Notes: a model not told the origin generated them from the sequence alone. A DNA stretch of 64,000 bases from Rhizobium sp. SG_E_25_P2 (GCF_029892285.1 NZ_JARXVM010000007.1:177136-241135), one strand, 5' to 3'; numbered from the stretch's first letter, positions 35,232 to 46,287 are shown. A program made the numbers and translations.

Positions 35232-35647
35232 TGTTCATCCTCGACACTAATGTCGTCTCAGAACTGAGAAAGGGTGGCAAAGCGGACCGCAACGTCGTGC
35301 AATGGTCCGCCACGCAGGAGCCGGAGACCCAGTTTCTTTCCGCGATTACGGTATTCGAGATCGAAATTGGCATACTGAAGCTTGCCGCGAAGGATGAGCG
35401 TGGTTCGACGCTCTTATCGAACTGGTTGCGCAATTCTCTCCTCGCTCATTTCGAAAACAGGATTCTGCCTCTCGACCATGCCTGCGCCTTGCATTTCGCG
35501 CATCTCATGCATCCCCGCACCCGCCCCTATCGCGACGCGATGATCGCCGCCACCGCCATGGCGCATGGCTGCACCATCGTCACCCGCAACATCAGGGATT
35601 TCCGGGACCTCCCCCTCCCCCTGATTGACCCCTGGCGTCCGCGCTGA
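35231..35647 (+). CDS. PIN-domain toxin (VapC/FitB-like)
   Basis: A 138-aa PIN-domain ribonuclease. Acidic metal ligands: D5 in FILDTNVVSELRK, E12, and the Asp of YRDAMIAATAMAHG (near 103), with TRNIRDF near the C-terminus. The NVVSELRKG start is typical of FitB-like toxins paired with Phd antitoxins. Toxins of this class cleave tRNA or mRNA. Confidence 0.92.
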   Translation: MFILDTNVVSELRKGGKADRNVVQWSATQEPETQFLSAITVFEIEIGILKLAAKDERGSTLLSNWLRNSLLAHFENRILPLDHACALHFAHLMHPRTRPYRDAMIAATAMAHGCTIVTRNIRDFRDLPLPLIDPWRPR

Positions 35648-35731
35648 GCCGCATCTGACACAGTGTTCGCTTCCCCACCCCTTTCCTCGCCCCGCGAAAA
35701 TCGCCATATCCGTTGCAAACAGGAGTTTACG

Positions 35732-36772
35732 ATGGAACTGGGCCTCTACACTTTCGCCGACGTCAATCCCGATCCCGCCCCGGGCGAGCGTGGGCGGGAT
35801 GCGGAGCGGCGCATTCGGGAACTGATCGCGGAAATCGAACTCGCCGATCAGGTCGGGCTCGACGTTTTCGGCCTCGGCGAACATCACCGCCGCGATTACG
35901 CGGCGTCTGCGCCCGCCGTCATCCTTGCGGCCATCGCCGCCCGCACGAACAAGATCCGGCTAACCAGCGCCGTCTCGGTGCTGAGTTCGGATGATCCGGT
36001 GCGCGTCTATCAGCAATACGCCACGCTCGACCTGATCGCAAAGGGTCGCGCCGAACTGATGGTCGGCCGCGGCTCCTTCATCGAAAGTTTCCCCCTGTTC
36101 GGCCAGAGCCTTGATGATTACGATCAGTTGTTCGAGGAGAAGCTCGACCTGCTGCTGACCGTGCGCGACAACGAGATCGTCACCTGGCAGGGCGGCGAGA
36201 CGCGGGCGCCGATCAATGGCCGCGGCGTCTATCCACGCGCGCTGCAGGACAAGCTGCCCATCTGGATCGCGGTCGGCGGCACGCCGCAATCGGTGGCGCG
36301 CGCCGGCTATCTCGGCCTGCCCATGGGGCTCGCCATCATCGGCGGCGAGCCGGCGCGCTTTGCGCCGCTGTTCGATCTCTACCGCCAGGCGGCGGAAAAG
36401 GGCGGCCATGATCCCGCCACACTGAAGACCTCGATCAATGTGCACGGCTTTGTCGCCGACACCGATCAGGCCGCCGCCGACCAGTTCTACGGACCCTCGA
36501 GCGCAGTGATGAACCGCATCGGCCGCGAACGCGGCTGGGGTCCGTCAAGCCGGGCGCAATATGATCGTTCCACGGGGCCAGAAGGCGCGTTGTTCATCGG
36601 CGATCCGGAGACGCTGGCGCGCAAGATCATCGCGCATCACAAGATTTTCCGCAACGACCGCTTCCTGTTGCAGATGGCGATCGGCCTGATGCCGCATGAC
36701 CAGCTGATGCGCGGCATCGAGCTCTATGGAACCAGAGTCGCTCCCATCGTGCGCGACGCGATCGGCGGTTGA
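35732..36772 (+). CDS. LLM-class flavin-dependent monooxygenase (Atu2307/SP_0267-like)
   Basis: A 346-aa luciferase-like protein. [14 protein letters not shown], then [20 protein letters not shown], then [23 protein letters not shown] are LLM TIM-barrel signatures, close to the subgroup annotated Atu2307/SP_0267. FMN-dependent; substrate unknown. ATG 35732 follows AGGAG by 6 bases. It lies between the TA module and a methionine aminopeptidase gene. Confidence 0.88.
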   Translation: MELGLYTFADVNPDPAPGERGRDAERRIRELIAEIELADQVGLDVFGLGEHHRRDYAASAPAVILAAIAARTNKIRLTSAVSVLSSDDPVRVYQQYATLDLIAKGRAELMVGRGSFIESFPLFGQSLDDYDQLFEEKLDLLLTVRDNEIVTWQGGETRAPINGRGVYPRALQDKLPIWIAVGGTPQSVARAGYLGLPMGLAIIGGEPARFAPLFDLYRQAAEKGGHDPATLKTSINVHGFVADTDQAAADQFYGPSSAVMNRIGRERGWGPSSRAQYDRSTGPEGALFIGDPETLARKIIAHHKIFRNDRFLLQMAIGLMPHDQLMRGIELYGTRVAPIVRDAIGG

Positions 36773-36820
36773 CCTTTTTCTCCGAAGCGTCGATAGGCTC
36801 AGGGGCGAAAGGACCCCCGC

Positions 36821-37570
36821 ATGGTTGTCGAAACGGATCAGGAACTGCAAAAGCTGAAAGAAATCGGCCGCATCTGCGGACTGACGCTCAAGAAGATGTC
36901 GGAGGCCATTGAGCCCGGCATGACCACGGCGGAACTCGACGCGATCGGCCGCCGGCTTCTGGAGCAGGAGGGCGCGCAATCGGCGCCCGAGGAATGTTAC
37001 CAGTTCCCCGGCGCCACCTGCATCAGCGTCAATGAAGAGGTCGCCCACGGCATTCCGGGAGACCGGGTGCTGAAGCCGGGCGATCTCGTCAATATCGACG
37101 TCTCCGCCGTCAAGGACGGATTTTTCGCCGACACCGGCGCGTCCTTCGTCATGGCGCCCATCGCCCCGCGCACGGAAAAGCTCTGCCGCGACGGCAAGCG
37201 CGCCATGTGGACGGGCATCAACCAGGTCCGCGCCGGCCAGCCCTATGCGAAGATCGGCCAGGCGATCGGCGACTTCGCCCGCAAGAACCGCTACACGCTG
37301 ATCCAGAACCTCGCCAGCCACGGCGTTGGCCGCTCGCTGCATGAAGAGCCCTCGGAACTGGCGACCTGGCCCGACCCGTCCGAGCGTCGCATGATCGAAA
37401 ACGGCCAGGTCTTCACCGTCGAACCCTTCCTGTCGCTGGGCGCCAATTGGGCCGAAGGCGGCGATGATCCCTGGACGCTTTACAGCGAGCCGCGCGCGCT
37501 GACCGTGCAATTCGAGCATACAATCGTAGCCACCCGCGCTGGCGTGGTGATTCTCACCCTCGTCGACTGA
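36821..37570 (+). CDS. methionine aminopeptidase, type I
   Basis: A 249-aa metallopeptidase removing N-terminal Met from nascent proteins. All five metal ligands (D93, D104, H167, E201, E232) and the substrate His76 are in place: VNIDVSAVKDGFFADTG, SHGVG, FTVEPF, FEHT. It lacks the N-terminal zinc-finger extension. Sitting among accessory genes, it may be a second copy besides the housekeeping map; that cannot be tested within the window. Confidence 0.92.
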   Translation: MVVETDQELQKLKEIGRICGLTLKKMSEAIEPGMTTAELDAIGRRLLEQEGAQSAPEECYQFPGATCISVNEEVAHGIPGDRVLKPGDLVNIDVSAVKDGFFADTGASFVMAPIAPRTEKLCRDGKRAMWTGINQVRAGQPYAKIGQAIGDFARKNRYTLIQNLASHGVGRSLHEEPSELATWPDPSERRMIENGQVFTVEPFLSLGANWAEGGDDPWTLYSEPRALTVQFEHTIVATRAGVVILTLVD

Positions 37571-37641
37571 TAAGGGCTCCGGATCGGAACAACTCCCCGC
37601 CGCCGGCGTTTTGACCAGGGCGAAAAGGGAGCTTGGTTTTC

Positions 37642-37971
37642 ATGACGATAGAACCAATTCGCCGGGCGCGCCTTGCGCTCGCGCTTTCAACGCTGCTACT
37701 CTTCAGCGGGGCCAACGCTCAAGCGCTCGCCCCGAGGGAAGAAACCACCGGATCGATCCCGGCGCCTGGCTTGCAACAAGGGACACGTTCATACTCGCAA
37801 GCGCAGGCGCGCGCCCGCCTGGAAGCCATGGGCTTTCTGGCCATCAGCGAGCTCCGGCTCGACGCAAAAGGCGTGTGGCGGGGAGTGGCGACATCAGGCG
37901 CAAGACGCATCGATGTCGGCCTGGACAAACAAGGAAAGGTAGCCGCGAGACCACGGATCGATCTCAACTGA
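37642..37971 (+). CDS. small exported PepSY-like protein
   Basis: A 109-aa protein. Signal peptide RRARLALALSTLLLFSGANA; after a Pro/Gly linker the sequence YSQAQARARLEAMGFLAIS, ELRLDAKGVWRGVA, RRIDVGLDKQGKV has the helix-plus-sheet pattern of PepSY/YpmB domains. It would be periplasmic. ATG 37642 chosen to keep the signal peptide. The stress-protein gene follows 30 bases later. Confidence 0.65.
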   Translation: MTIEPIRRARLALALSTLLLFSGANAQALAPREETTGSIPAPGLQQGTRSYSQAQARARLEAMGFLAISELRLDAKGVWRGVATSGARRIDVGLDKQGKVAARPRIDLN

Positions 37972-38001
37972 AGCCTCGTGAACAGGACGAAAGGAACGCC
38001 G

Positions 38002-38484
38002 ATGAAGACCGTAGTTGGACTTTTTGACGCCTACGCCCAAGCACAGGACACCGTGACGGCGCTGAAGATGACCGGCATCGCCTCGGACGACATTTCCGTC
38101 ATCACCAGCCAGAGCGAGGCCGAGCGCCTCGACCAGGCGACATCCGCAGAAGCCGGGGAACTGACCGGTTTCAACTATGTGTTCAACAGCGCCAAGGGCC
38201 TTCTGAGCGGCCTGATGGGCGCCGATGTGATCGAAGACCACGCCCATGTCTATGCCGAAAGCGTCAAGCGCGGCGGTGTGCTGGTCGCCGTCCGCATCCA
38301 TGACGATCGCGAAGGCGAAGTGAAGCGCATCCTGGCGCGCCATGACGCGATCGACGCCGAGGATCGCCGCCGGCTCTATCTCGATGAAGGTTGGCGCGGC
38401 GTGGAAGCGGCGTTCCCGCTCGACGGGGCGCCTTCGATCCGGCCGGATCGCAGCACCTATCGCGCCCAGGTGGCGCGTCCCTGA
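38002..38484 (+). CDS. general stress protein-like (YflT/GSP17M-type) hypothetical protein
   Basis: A 160-aa soluble protein. MKTVVGLFDAYAQAQDTVTA followed by LKMTGIASDDISVI is the alpha/beta start of the general-stress-protein 17M/YflT domain; GGVLVAVRIHDDREGEVKRI in the middle completes the fold. The C-terminal 40 residues are Arg-rich and lower in complexity. Role unknown, stress-linked by family. AAAGGAA precedes ATG 38002. Confidence 0.6.
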   Translation: MKTVVGLFDAYAQAQDTVTALKMTGIASDDISVITSQSEAERLDQATSAEAGELTGFNYVFNSAKGLLSGLMGADVIEDHAHVYAESVKRGGVLVAVRIHDDREGEVKRILARHDAIDAEDRRRLYLDEGWRGVEAAFPLDGAPSIRPDRSTYRAQVARP

Positions 38485-38505
38485 TCAAGGGCTTGATGAG
38501 ATGAG

Positions 38506-38535
38506 GATGGCGGCTTCGGCCGCCATCTGCGTTTT
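38506..38535 (+). terminator. Rho-independent terminator with UUCG loop
   Basis: A 9-bp stem GATGGCGGC (38506-38514) / GCCGCCATC (38519-38527) with a TTCG tetraloop, then TGCGTTTT. It ends the stress-protein transcript. Confidence 0.85.
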
Positions 38536-38631
38536 GAGGCGTTGAAAGTGTTATGCATGCTTCACAAATTGTCATTTGTCAGGCTGCGAAACGGGTCCCA
38601 TATCCGCTGCACTGCAACAGGCCCGCGCATC

Positions 38632-39822
38632 ATGTCCTCATCTCCATCCGCCCCACGCGATTACTATGCCAGCGCCGCCGCCCTGTCCGGCGCCGTCGCC
38701 ATGGCTGCGGCCATGGGCTTCGGCCGCTTTTCCTTCACGCCCATCCTACCGGGCATGATCTCGGAACTCGGCCTCAGCGCCAGCGCTTCGGGCCTGATCG
38801 CGGCGGGCAATTTCACAGGCTATCTCGCCGGCGCGCTTCTCGCCTCGCTCAACTGGGCGACTGGTCGGGAGCGGCGGACGGCGCTTGCGGCGCTCGCAGC
38901 CAATGCCGCGCTGCTTGGGCTGATGGCCGCAACCGATGACATCCTGATCTTCACGCTGATCCGCTTTCTCTCCGGCGTCGCCAGCGCCTTTGCGATGATC
39001 TTCACAAGCTCTGTCGTGCTGGGGCATGCCGCCCGCATCGGCGGCGAACGCATCCAATCCGCCCATTTCGGCGGCGTCGGTCTCGGCATCGCCGCCTCAT
39101 CGGCGCTGGTGTTTGCGCTCGGCCAGATCGCGCCCGGAGCCTGGCGGCTGGATTGGCTGGCAGGCGGGTTCGTGAGCCTCGCGGCTTTCGTCCTGGTCTT
39201 CACGCGTCTGCCGCCGATGTCGTTTGGACCCGCAGTGCAGGCGCGGGAACCTCGCCTCGCCTGGACGCCGGCGTTCTCACGCCTGATCCTGTCCTACGGC
39301 CTGTTCGGCTTCGGCTATGTCGTCACAGCCACCTTCATCGTCGCCATGGTCCGGCAGGCCCGGATGGGCGCAGGCATCGAATTCCTGAGCTGGTTTCTGG
39401 CCGGCTGCGCGGCGGCGCTGTCGCTGATCGTCTGGCGACCGCTGATGCAGCGCCAAGGCCTTGGCGGCGCCTATCTCGCGGCGCTCACGCTCGAAGCCCT
39501 GGGCGTGGCGGCCTCCGTGCTGCTACACGGACCGATCGCGCCCCTGCTGGGCGGATTGCTCCTGGGGGCGACCTTCATGGTCATCACCGCCTATGGGCTG
39601 AGGCTCGCCCGCGATCTCGCCCCCGAAAGCCCCCGCCGCGCCTTCTCGCTGATGACCGCCGCCTTCGGCCTCGGCCAGATCGCCGGCCCGCTGACGGCTG
39701 GAAGCGTCGCCGAATGGACCGGCGGCTTCACCCTCCCAAGCCTGATGGCGGCAGGCGCGCTGACGCTTGCGGCGCTGATCGCCTTTCCGCTTCGGCGCGC
39801 GCCGATCATGACCGGAACCTGA
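38632..39822 (+). CDS. YbfB/YjiJ-family MFS transporter
   Basis: A 396-aa protein with 12 predicted helices. AMGFGRFSFTPILPGMISE in helix 1, GYLAGALLAS in helix 2 and HFGGVGLGIAASSALVFALG in the middle are hallmarks of the YbfB/YjiJ branch of MFS transporters. Substrate unknown. ATG 38632 begins the family-like N-terminus; upstream in-frame sequence lies in an AT-rich leader after the terminator. Confidence 0.85.
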   Translation: MSSSPSAPRDYYASAAALSGAVAMAAAMGFGRFSFTPILPGMISELGLSASASGLIAAGNFTGYLAGALLASLNWATGRERRTALAALAANAALLGLMAATDDILIFTLIRFLSGVASAFAMIFTSSVVLGHAARIGGERIQSAHFGGVGLGIAASSALVFALGQIAPGAWRLDWLAGGFVSLAAFVLVFTRLPPMSFGPAVQAREPRLAWTPAFSRLILSYGLFGFGYVVTATFIVAMVRQARMGAGIEFLSWFLAGCAAALSLIVWRPLMQRQGLGGAYLAALTLEALGVAASVLLHGPIAPLLGGLLLGATFMVITAYGLRLARDLAPESPRRAFSLMTAAFGLGQIAGPLTAGSVAEWTGGFTLPSLMAAGALTLAALIAFPLRRAPIMTGT

Positions 39823-39936
39823 CCGGGAAATTACATTCTCGTTAGGCGGCTTTGACGCCATTGCGAGCGGAATCGAACTGAACTAGGGTCGCGCGAAAAT
39901 GACGTCCGGCAAAGCCGGCAAGCGGAGATCCCAACC

Positions 39937-41190
39937 TTGTTTGAATCCTTTTTTCCGAAACCAAAGCTGGCCCTCGTGGCGGCCTTGGTCTGGTTCGCGG
40001 TCGGCCTCGCAATGTGGTTCACAATAGCTCCGGATCTCCAGGCATGGTTGGGAATGCAGGCGCGACCGGGCACGCCGCCGGATGATCTCAGCTACTTCGT
40101 CACCCCCGACAACATCTTCTTTTACGCCTACTTCCTAACGTTCCTGATCAGCTTCGGCGTCTTCTGGACCATCATCGGCGGCGATCACCCGTGGAAAAGA
40201 TGGTCGATCTGGGGCAGCATCTACATCACCTTCTTCACCTATTTCTCGGTGGATACGAGCGTCGCGATCACCTATTGGCGTGGTCCGTTCTATAACATGA
40301 TCGTGGAGGCGTTGAACAAGCCGGGCACGGTCACTCAGGCTGAAATCTACTACGGAGCCTTCAAATTTTTCCAGATCGCCAGCGTCAGCATTACGGCAGC
40401 GGTCTTCACGCTGTTCTTCACGAGCCACTATCTGTTTCGCTGGCGCAATGCCATGACCGACTATTACTATGACCGCTGGAACAAGGTGCGCCATCTCGAA
40501 GGCGCGTCACAGCGTATTCAGGAAGACACGATGCGCTTCTCGCGCACCGTTGAAGGCTTGGGCACCAGCCTCATCGGTTCGTTTATGACGTTGATCGTCT
40601 ACCTGCCGCTCCTGGCGACGCTTTCGGAGAATGTCAAGGAATTGCCGATTATTGGCGCAATCCCGCATCCCCTCATGTTCGCGGCGATCTTCTGGTCGAT
40701 TTTCGGCACGCTCCTGATGATCGTTGCAGGGATCAAGCTGCCAGGCCTCGAGTTTCAAAATCAGCGTGTCGAAGCCGCCTATCGCAAGGAGCTTGTCTAC
40801 GGGGAAGATGCGCCGGATCGAGCCGAGCCTGTGACAGTGCGCGAGCTGTTTGCAAACATCCGGAAAAACAACTTCCGAATGTTCTGGCATTACAGCTACT
40901 TCAATTTCTTCCGATATCTCTACCTTCAGACTGACAATATCTTTCCGATCCTGATCCTCGTGCCGTCATTCGCGGCTGGCGTCATCACCTTCGGTGCTTT
41001 CCAGCAGATCCGGGACGCTTTCGGCAACGTCACCAGCTCTTTCCAATATCTGGTCAACAGCTGGCCGACGATGATCGAGCTGATCTCGATCTACAAACGT
41101 CTTCAGGCGTTTGAAGCCGCCATGAACGACGAGCCTCTGCCCTCGCTCGATCAGAAATTCATCGAATCCGGCGGAGAGGAGAAGGTCTAA
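39937..41190 (+). CDS. bacA: BacA/SbmA peptide transporter
   Basis: A 417-aa inner-membrane protein, the proton-driven importer of antimicrobial peptides; in rhizobia BacA is needed for bacteroid survival and for very-long-chain fatty acid modification of lipid A. MFESFFPKPKL matches the BacA start, which makes TTG 39937 the initiator. SVDTSVAITYWRGPFYNMI, RWRNAMTDYYYDRW and GAFQQIRDAFGNVTSSFQYL are family signatures. There is no C-terminal ATPase, distinguishing it from BclA. It ends 4 bases into the convergent deacetylase gene. Confidence 0.9.
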   Translation: MFESFFPKPKLALVAALVWFAVGLAMWFTIAPDLQAWLGMQARPGTPPDDLSYFVTPDNIFFYAYFLTFLISFGVFWTIIGGDHPWKRWSIWGSIYITFFTYFSVDTSVAITYWRGPFYNMIVEALNKPGTVTQAEIYYGAFKFFQIASVSITAAVFTLFFTSHYLFRWRNAMTDYYYDRWNKVRHLEGASQRIQEDTMRFSRTVEGLGTSLIGSFMTLIVYLPLLATLSENVKELPIIGAIPHPLMFAAIFWSIFGTLLMIVAGIKLPGLEFQNQRVEAAYRKELVYGEDAPDRAEPVTVRELFANIRKNNFRMFWHYSYFNFFRYLYLQTDNIFPILILVPSFAAGVITFGAFQQIRDAFGNVTSSFQYLVNSWPTMIELISIYKRLQAFEAAMNDEPLPSLDQKFIESGGEEKV

Positions 41191-42164
41191 AGCCCGCTCG
41201 CCCCGACCGTCCCCCGCATGTCCATCGCCTGCGTGTAGCTCACGCAGGCGACGTCTTTTTTGGCGCAGGTCTCGCCGAGAAAGGTTTCAAGCGCATCCCA
41301 ATAGGCGCCGCCGTTCATCTCGACGAAATGGAAGCCGAGCTGCAGCGGAATGCGCTTGCCTTGATATTGCGTCTCGAAGGCGTTGCGAAACGCGGCAAGC
41401 GTCCGCGCCTTGAATTGCGGGGCGCGGCCGGGCGAATTCAACCCGCCGGAATGGCGCACATAGAGATTGTAGTCCATGCCGATGATCAGCCGCCCCTCCG
41501 GCCCCTCGGGAATGCGCGGCAGCGCGAAGCGCATCAGGCCGCCTTCGCGTTCGGGCTCCGCCGGCCCCTTGGACACGAGGCTGGCGTCGAAGCGGAAGCC
41601 GTGATCGGAAAGCGCGGGCGTGAGACCCGGGCTAGTCGAGAGATAGGGCGCGCGAAAGCCGGTGATATCCGTGCGGACGAAATCGACCCAGCCCTCCGGC
41701 TCCTTATCCTTGACGCCGTTGCGGGCCCAGGCGTTGAGAAGCGCATCGTCGAAGGCGCTGAACTCCGCCGACCAGTCCGCCCTCGTCCAATCCTTGCCGT
41801 CGAAATGCCCGCAAGCGTGTGAGCCGATATCGTGGCCGTCGAGATGCGCCTGCCAGATATGTCCGAGCCGCGCCTGGATCTCCGGCACAGTCAGCGCCCA
41901 GCCGGTCGCCGATTTGCCGGCGGCGTGGTGCGGGGCGCGATAGGTTTTCCGATCGGCCGGATTGATGAGATAGGTGCAGGACAGGAAGTAAGTGAACTTG
42001 GCTCCGGTACGCTTCGACAGCGCCAGCGACCGTTCCCATAGTCGGTTGTCATGCGCGCCATCGAAGGAGATCAGCACCAACTGCTTGGGCCGATGCGGCG
42101 GGTCGGCAAGCGCCGGGGCGGTAGTGAGAGCAAGGCTGAAGGCGAGGCAGGAAGTCAGTCGCAT
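41187..42164 (-). CDS. exported polysaccharide deacetylase-family protein
   Basis: A 325-aa protein with signal peptide (RLTSCLAFSLALTTAPALA). The NodB-like domain is divergent: LVLISFDGAHDNRLW replaces the usual TFDDGP motif but keeps the first Asp, and DGHDIGSHACGHFDGKDW supplies the two metal His. FRAPYLSTSPGL corresponds to the RxPY motif. It probably deacetylates a cell-wall or exopolysaccharide sugar in the periplasm. ATG 42164 begins the signal peptide; upstream lies a RIME-like repeat. Confidence 0.78.
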   Translation of the reverse strand: MRLTSCLAFSLALTTAPALADPPHRPKQLVLISFDGAHDNRLWERSLALSKRTGAKFTYFLSCTYLINPADRKTYRAPHHAAGKSATGWALTVPEIQARLGHIWQAHLDGHDIGSHACGHFDGKDWTRADWSAEFSAFDDALLNAWARNGVKDKEPEGWVDFVRTDITGFRAPYLSTSPGLTPALSDHGFRFDASLVSKGPAEPEREGGLMRFALPRIPEGPEGRLIIGMDYNLYVRHSGGLNSPGRAPQFKARTLAAFRNAFETQYQGKRIPLQLGFHFVEMNGGAYWDALETFLGETCAKKDVACVSYTQAMDMRGTVGASGL

Positions 42165-42250
42165 GATCGGTCCGGGCAGTTCACAGGGGAATGCCGATTG
42201 CGCCGGAAATGGGGTGATTTGATGATAGGAGAGGTTGAGGCCCGGGGTTA

Positions 42251-42430
42251 CCCCCCCTCTGCCTGCCGGGCATCTCCCCCTCAAGGGGGAAGATTGATGC
42301 GCGGCGATGCCTCGCCCTCTACTGACCTCGGACTATGCGGCAAACACGTCGGTTGATGTGGCGGAAGACGATCCGCACAGCCGATCTCCCCCCTTGAGGG
42401 GGAGATGGCCGGCAGGCCAGAGGGGGGTGG
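42251..42430. repeat. RIME-like palindromic intergenic repeat, copy 2
   Basis: Outer inverted halves match the copy at 13335-13489: CCCCCTCTGCCTGCCGGGCA at the left and GGCCAGAGGGGGG at the right, each with a CTCCCCCTC/GAGGGGGAG hairpin. The ~75-base centre differs completely. It fills most of the 296-base gap between the deacetylase and the alpha-glucosidase genes. Confidence 0.75.
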
Positions 42431-42460
42431 CCCCACCCTCATCGCCCACCGAAAACTACC

Positions 42461-44116
<1,656 letters not shown>

Positions 44117-44220
44117 GCAAAGTCTCCGTCTGTAAATCCAGATTTGACACGTCTTTACGCTTTACCGGCTGCCGCCGCTTCCGTAAACCGCGATCAGGAT
44201 GAGTGGAGGATTTTGTCAAA

Positions 44221-45129
44221 ATGCCGCGATTGCTGTGTATCGGCGAATGCATGATCGAACTTGCGAGCCTCGGCGGCGACATGTTCCGCAAGGGTTTTGC
44301 CGGCGATACGTTCAACACCGCCTGGTATGCCCGCGCGTTTCTGCCCGAGGACTGGTCGGTCGCCTATTTCACCGCGCTCGGCGACGATGAAGCCTCCAAC
44401 GACATGGTAAGCTTCATGGGGCAAGCAGGCGTCGAGACCGGCTTCATCCGCCGCATTCCCGGCCTCAGCCCGGGCCTCTACATGATCCATCTAAAGGATG
44501 GCGAGCGGTCCTTCTCCTATTGGCGATCAAACTCCGCCGCCAAGCGGCTGGCCGATGACGACGCGGCGCTCGACGCCGCCATTTCCGCATCCGACATCGT
44601 CTATTTCTCCGGCATCACGCTGGCGATCCTGTCGCCTGACGCGCGCGCGCGGCTGATCACCCGCATGGCGAACGCCCGCGCCGCCGGAAAACTGGTGGCT
44701 TTCGACCCCAATCTCCGCCCTCGCCTCTGGGCCTCGATTGAGGAGATGCGTGGGAGCATTACGGATGGCGCCCGCGCCGCTTCCCTGGTGCTACCGGGCT
44801 TCGATGACGAAGCCGTCCATTTCGGCGACAGCGATGTCGCAGCCACCGTGGCGCGCTATCGGTCGCTTGGCGTCGACACCGTGCTGGTCAAGGACGGCGC
44901 GAAAGGCGCGACCATCGCAGCAGCGAATTTTCAAATTCATGTTCCCGCCGCCTCGGTCGAGACGGTGGTGGACACCACCTCCGCTGGCGACAGCTTCAAC
45001 GGCGGCTATCTCGCCCGGCTCGCCGTCGGCGACACTCCGGAAGAAGCGGCCCGCTTCGCCGCGCGCGTTGCGGCCGAGGTTATTCGCCATCGCGGCGCGC
45101 TGATCCCGAGGCAAACTCTGGGTCTCTGA
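44221..45129 (+). CDS. PfkB-family sugar kinase, probable 2-keto-3-deoxygluconate kinase
   Basis: A 302-aa ribokinase-like enzyme. RLLCIGECMIELASLGGD at the N-terminus, SYWRSNSAAKRL in substrate binding (typical of KDG kinases) and DTTSAGDSFNGGYLAR with the catalytic Asp support 2-dehydro-3-deoxygluconokinase (EC 2.7.1.45, Entner-Doudoroff branch). ATG 44221 is chosen; GTG 44203 overlaps the GGAGG ribosome site. The Pho-box-like repeat begins 6 bases after its stop. Confidence 0.8.
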   Translation: MPRLLCIGECMIELASLGGDMFRKGFAGDTFNTAWYARAFLPEDWSVAYFTALGDDEASNDMVSFMGQAGVETGFIRRIPGLSPGLYMIHLKDGERSFSYWRSNSAAKRLADDDAALDAAISASDIVYFSGITLAILSPDARARLITRMANARAAGKLVAFDPNLRPRLWASIEEMRGSITDGARAASLVLPGFDDEAVHFGDSDVAATVARYRSLGVDTVLVKDGAKGATIAAANFQIHVPAASVETVVDTTSAGDSFNGGYLARLAVGDTPEEAARFAARVAAEVIRHRGALIPRQTLGL

Positions 45130-45134
45130 CACGC

Positions 45135-45163
45135 CCGTCACACGCCTGTAACACGCCCGTCGC
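45135..45163 (+). promoter_or_regulatory. three-unit Pho-box-like direct repeat
   Basis: Three 7-base units CCGTCAC (45135-45141), CTGTAAC (45146-45152) and CCGTCGC (45157-45163) repeat with an exact 11-base period and identical ACGC spacers. PhoB boxes consist of CTGTCAT-like units in 11-base direct repeats, so architecture and sequence both fit. The site is about 53 bases before the GT4 gene. Binding by PhoB is inferred. Confidence 0.55.
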
Positions 45164-45216
45164 ACAAGGCCCGGAGAACTCGGGCGACGCCGGATTCTCC
45201 CGGCCTGTGAGGCGAA

Positions 45217-46287
45217 ATGGCCAAGATAACGATTGTGACGGATGCCTGGCATCCGCAGGTGAATGGGGTTGTCCGCTCGCTGGACAACACGATCGACGAA
45301 ATGCGTCGGCTGGGCCATGAGATCATGCTGGTCACGCCCGACCGCTTCCGCAACATTCCCCTGCCCTCTTATCCCGAGATCCGCATCGCGCTGACCCGCT
45401 ACCGAACGGTCGAGAAGGAAATCGACAAGTTCCAGCCCTCCTATGTGCATATCGCCACCGAGGGACCGCTGGGCTTTTACGCCCGCAAATGGTGCCTGAA
45501 GAACAAGATGCCCTTCTCCACCAGCTATCACACCCGCTTTCCGGAATATGTCACGGCGCGCATCCCCATCCCAGCCAGCATTCTCTACGGCATGGTGCGC
45601 AATTTCCACAATGCCGGCAATGTCTGCATGGTGGCGACAGCAAGTCTCGAAGCGGAACTGACGGCGCGCGGCTTCAAAAATCTCAAGCGCTGGTCGCGCG
45701 GCATCGACCACGACCTCTACCAGCCGCGGCCGCTGGTCGACCGGCCTTTCGGCCTGCCCCGGCCGATCTTCATGCAGGTAGGGCGCATCGCGGTGGAAAA
45801 AAACATCGAAGCCTTTCTGGCGCTCGATCTGCCGGGCTCGAAAGTCGTGGTCGGCGACGGCCCGGGACGTGAAAAGCTGCAGAAAGCCTATCCTGACACG
45901 CTGTTCACCGGCGCAAAATTCGGCCAGGAACTGGCCGAGCACTACGCCCAGGCCGACGTTTTCGTGTTTCCCTCAAAGACGGACACATTCGGCAATGTCA
46001 TCCTGGAAGCTTTGGCTGCAGGCGCGCCGGTGGCAGCCTATCCGGTAACCGGACCTGCCGATATTCTCGGCGCGCATCCGCAAGCCGGCGCGCTCGATTC
46101 AGACCTGCGCCTGGCCTGCCTCAAAGCGCTCGATTGTTCCCGCGAGGCGGCCCGCGCCTTGGCGTTGACTTATACCTGGGAAGCGGCCACCCGCCAGTTC
46201 CTGGAAAATGTCATGCGCGCCAATGGCGTCACGCCCGACGAAATCGAAAAGGCCTATGCGCCGGCCCTTCAGATACAGAGCGCTTGA
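45217..46287 (+). CDS. GT4-family glycosyltransferase, probable phosphate-stress glycolipid synthase (Agt-like)
   Basis: A 356-aa GT-B enzyme. VTDAWHPQVNGVVRSLDNT is the GT4 acceptor-domain start; YVHIATEGPLGFYAR and FSTSYHTRFPEY follow; the donor domain has FMQVGRIAVEKNIEAFL and the EX7E-type region DVFVFPSKTDTFGNVILEAL. It resembles MgtA/Agt-type enzymes; in Agrobacterium Agt makes glucosyl- and glucuronosyl-diacylglycerol when phosphate is scarce. The adjacent Pho-box-like site supports that role. Its 3' end overlaps the convergent PLP-enzyme gene by 19 bases. Confidence 0.8.
   Translation: MAKITIVTDAWHPQVNGVVRSLDNTIDEMRRLGHEIMLVTPDRFRNIPLPSYPEIRIALTRYRTVEKEIDKFQPSYVHIATEGPLGFYARKWCLKNKMPFSTSYHTRFPEYVTARIPIPASILYGMVRNFHNAGNVCMVATASLEAELTARGFKNLKRWSRGIDHDLYQPRPLVDRPFGLPRPIFMQVGRIAVEKNIEAFLALDLPGSKVVVGDGPGREKLQKAYPDTLFTGAKFGQELAEHYAQADVFVFPSKTDTFGNVILEALAAGAPVAAYPVTGPADILGAHPQAGALDSDLRLACLKALDCSREAARALALTYTWEAATRQFLENVMRANGVTPDEIEKAYAPALQIQSA

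Noticed and set aside
45129..45163. Short tandem repeat considered as a CRISPR or simple-repeat tract
   Set aside because: Units of 7 bases with 11-base period are far too short for CRISPR; the pattern fits a PhoB-type site.
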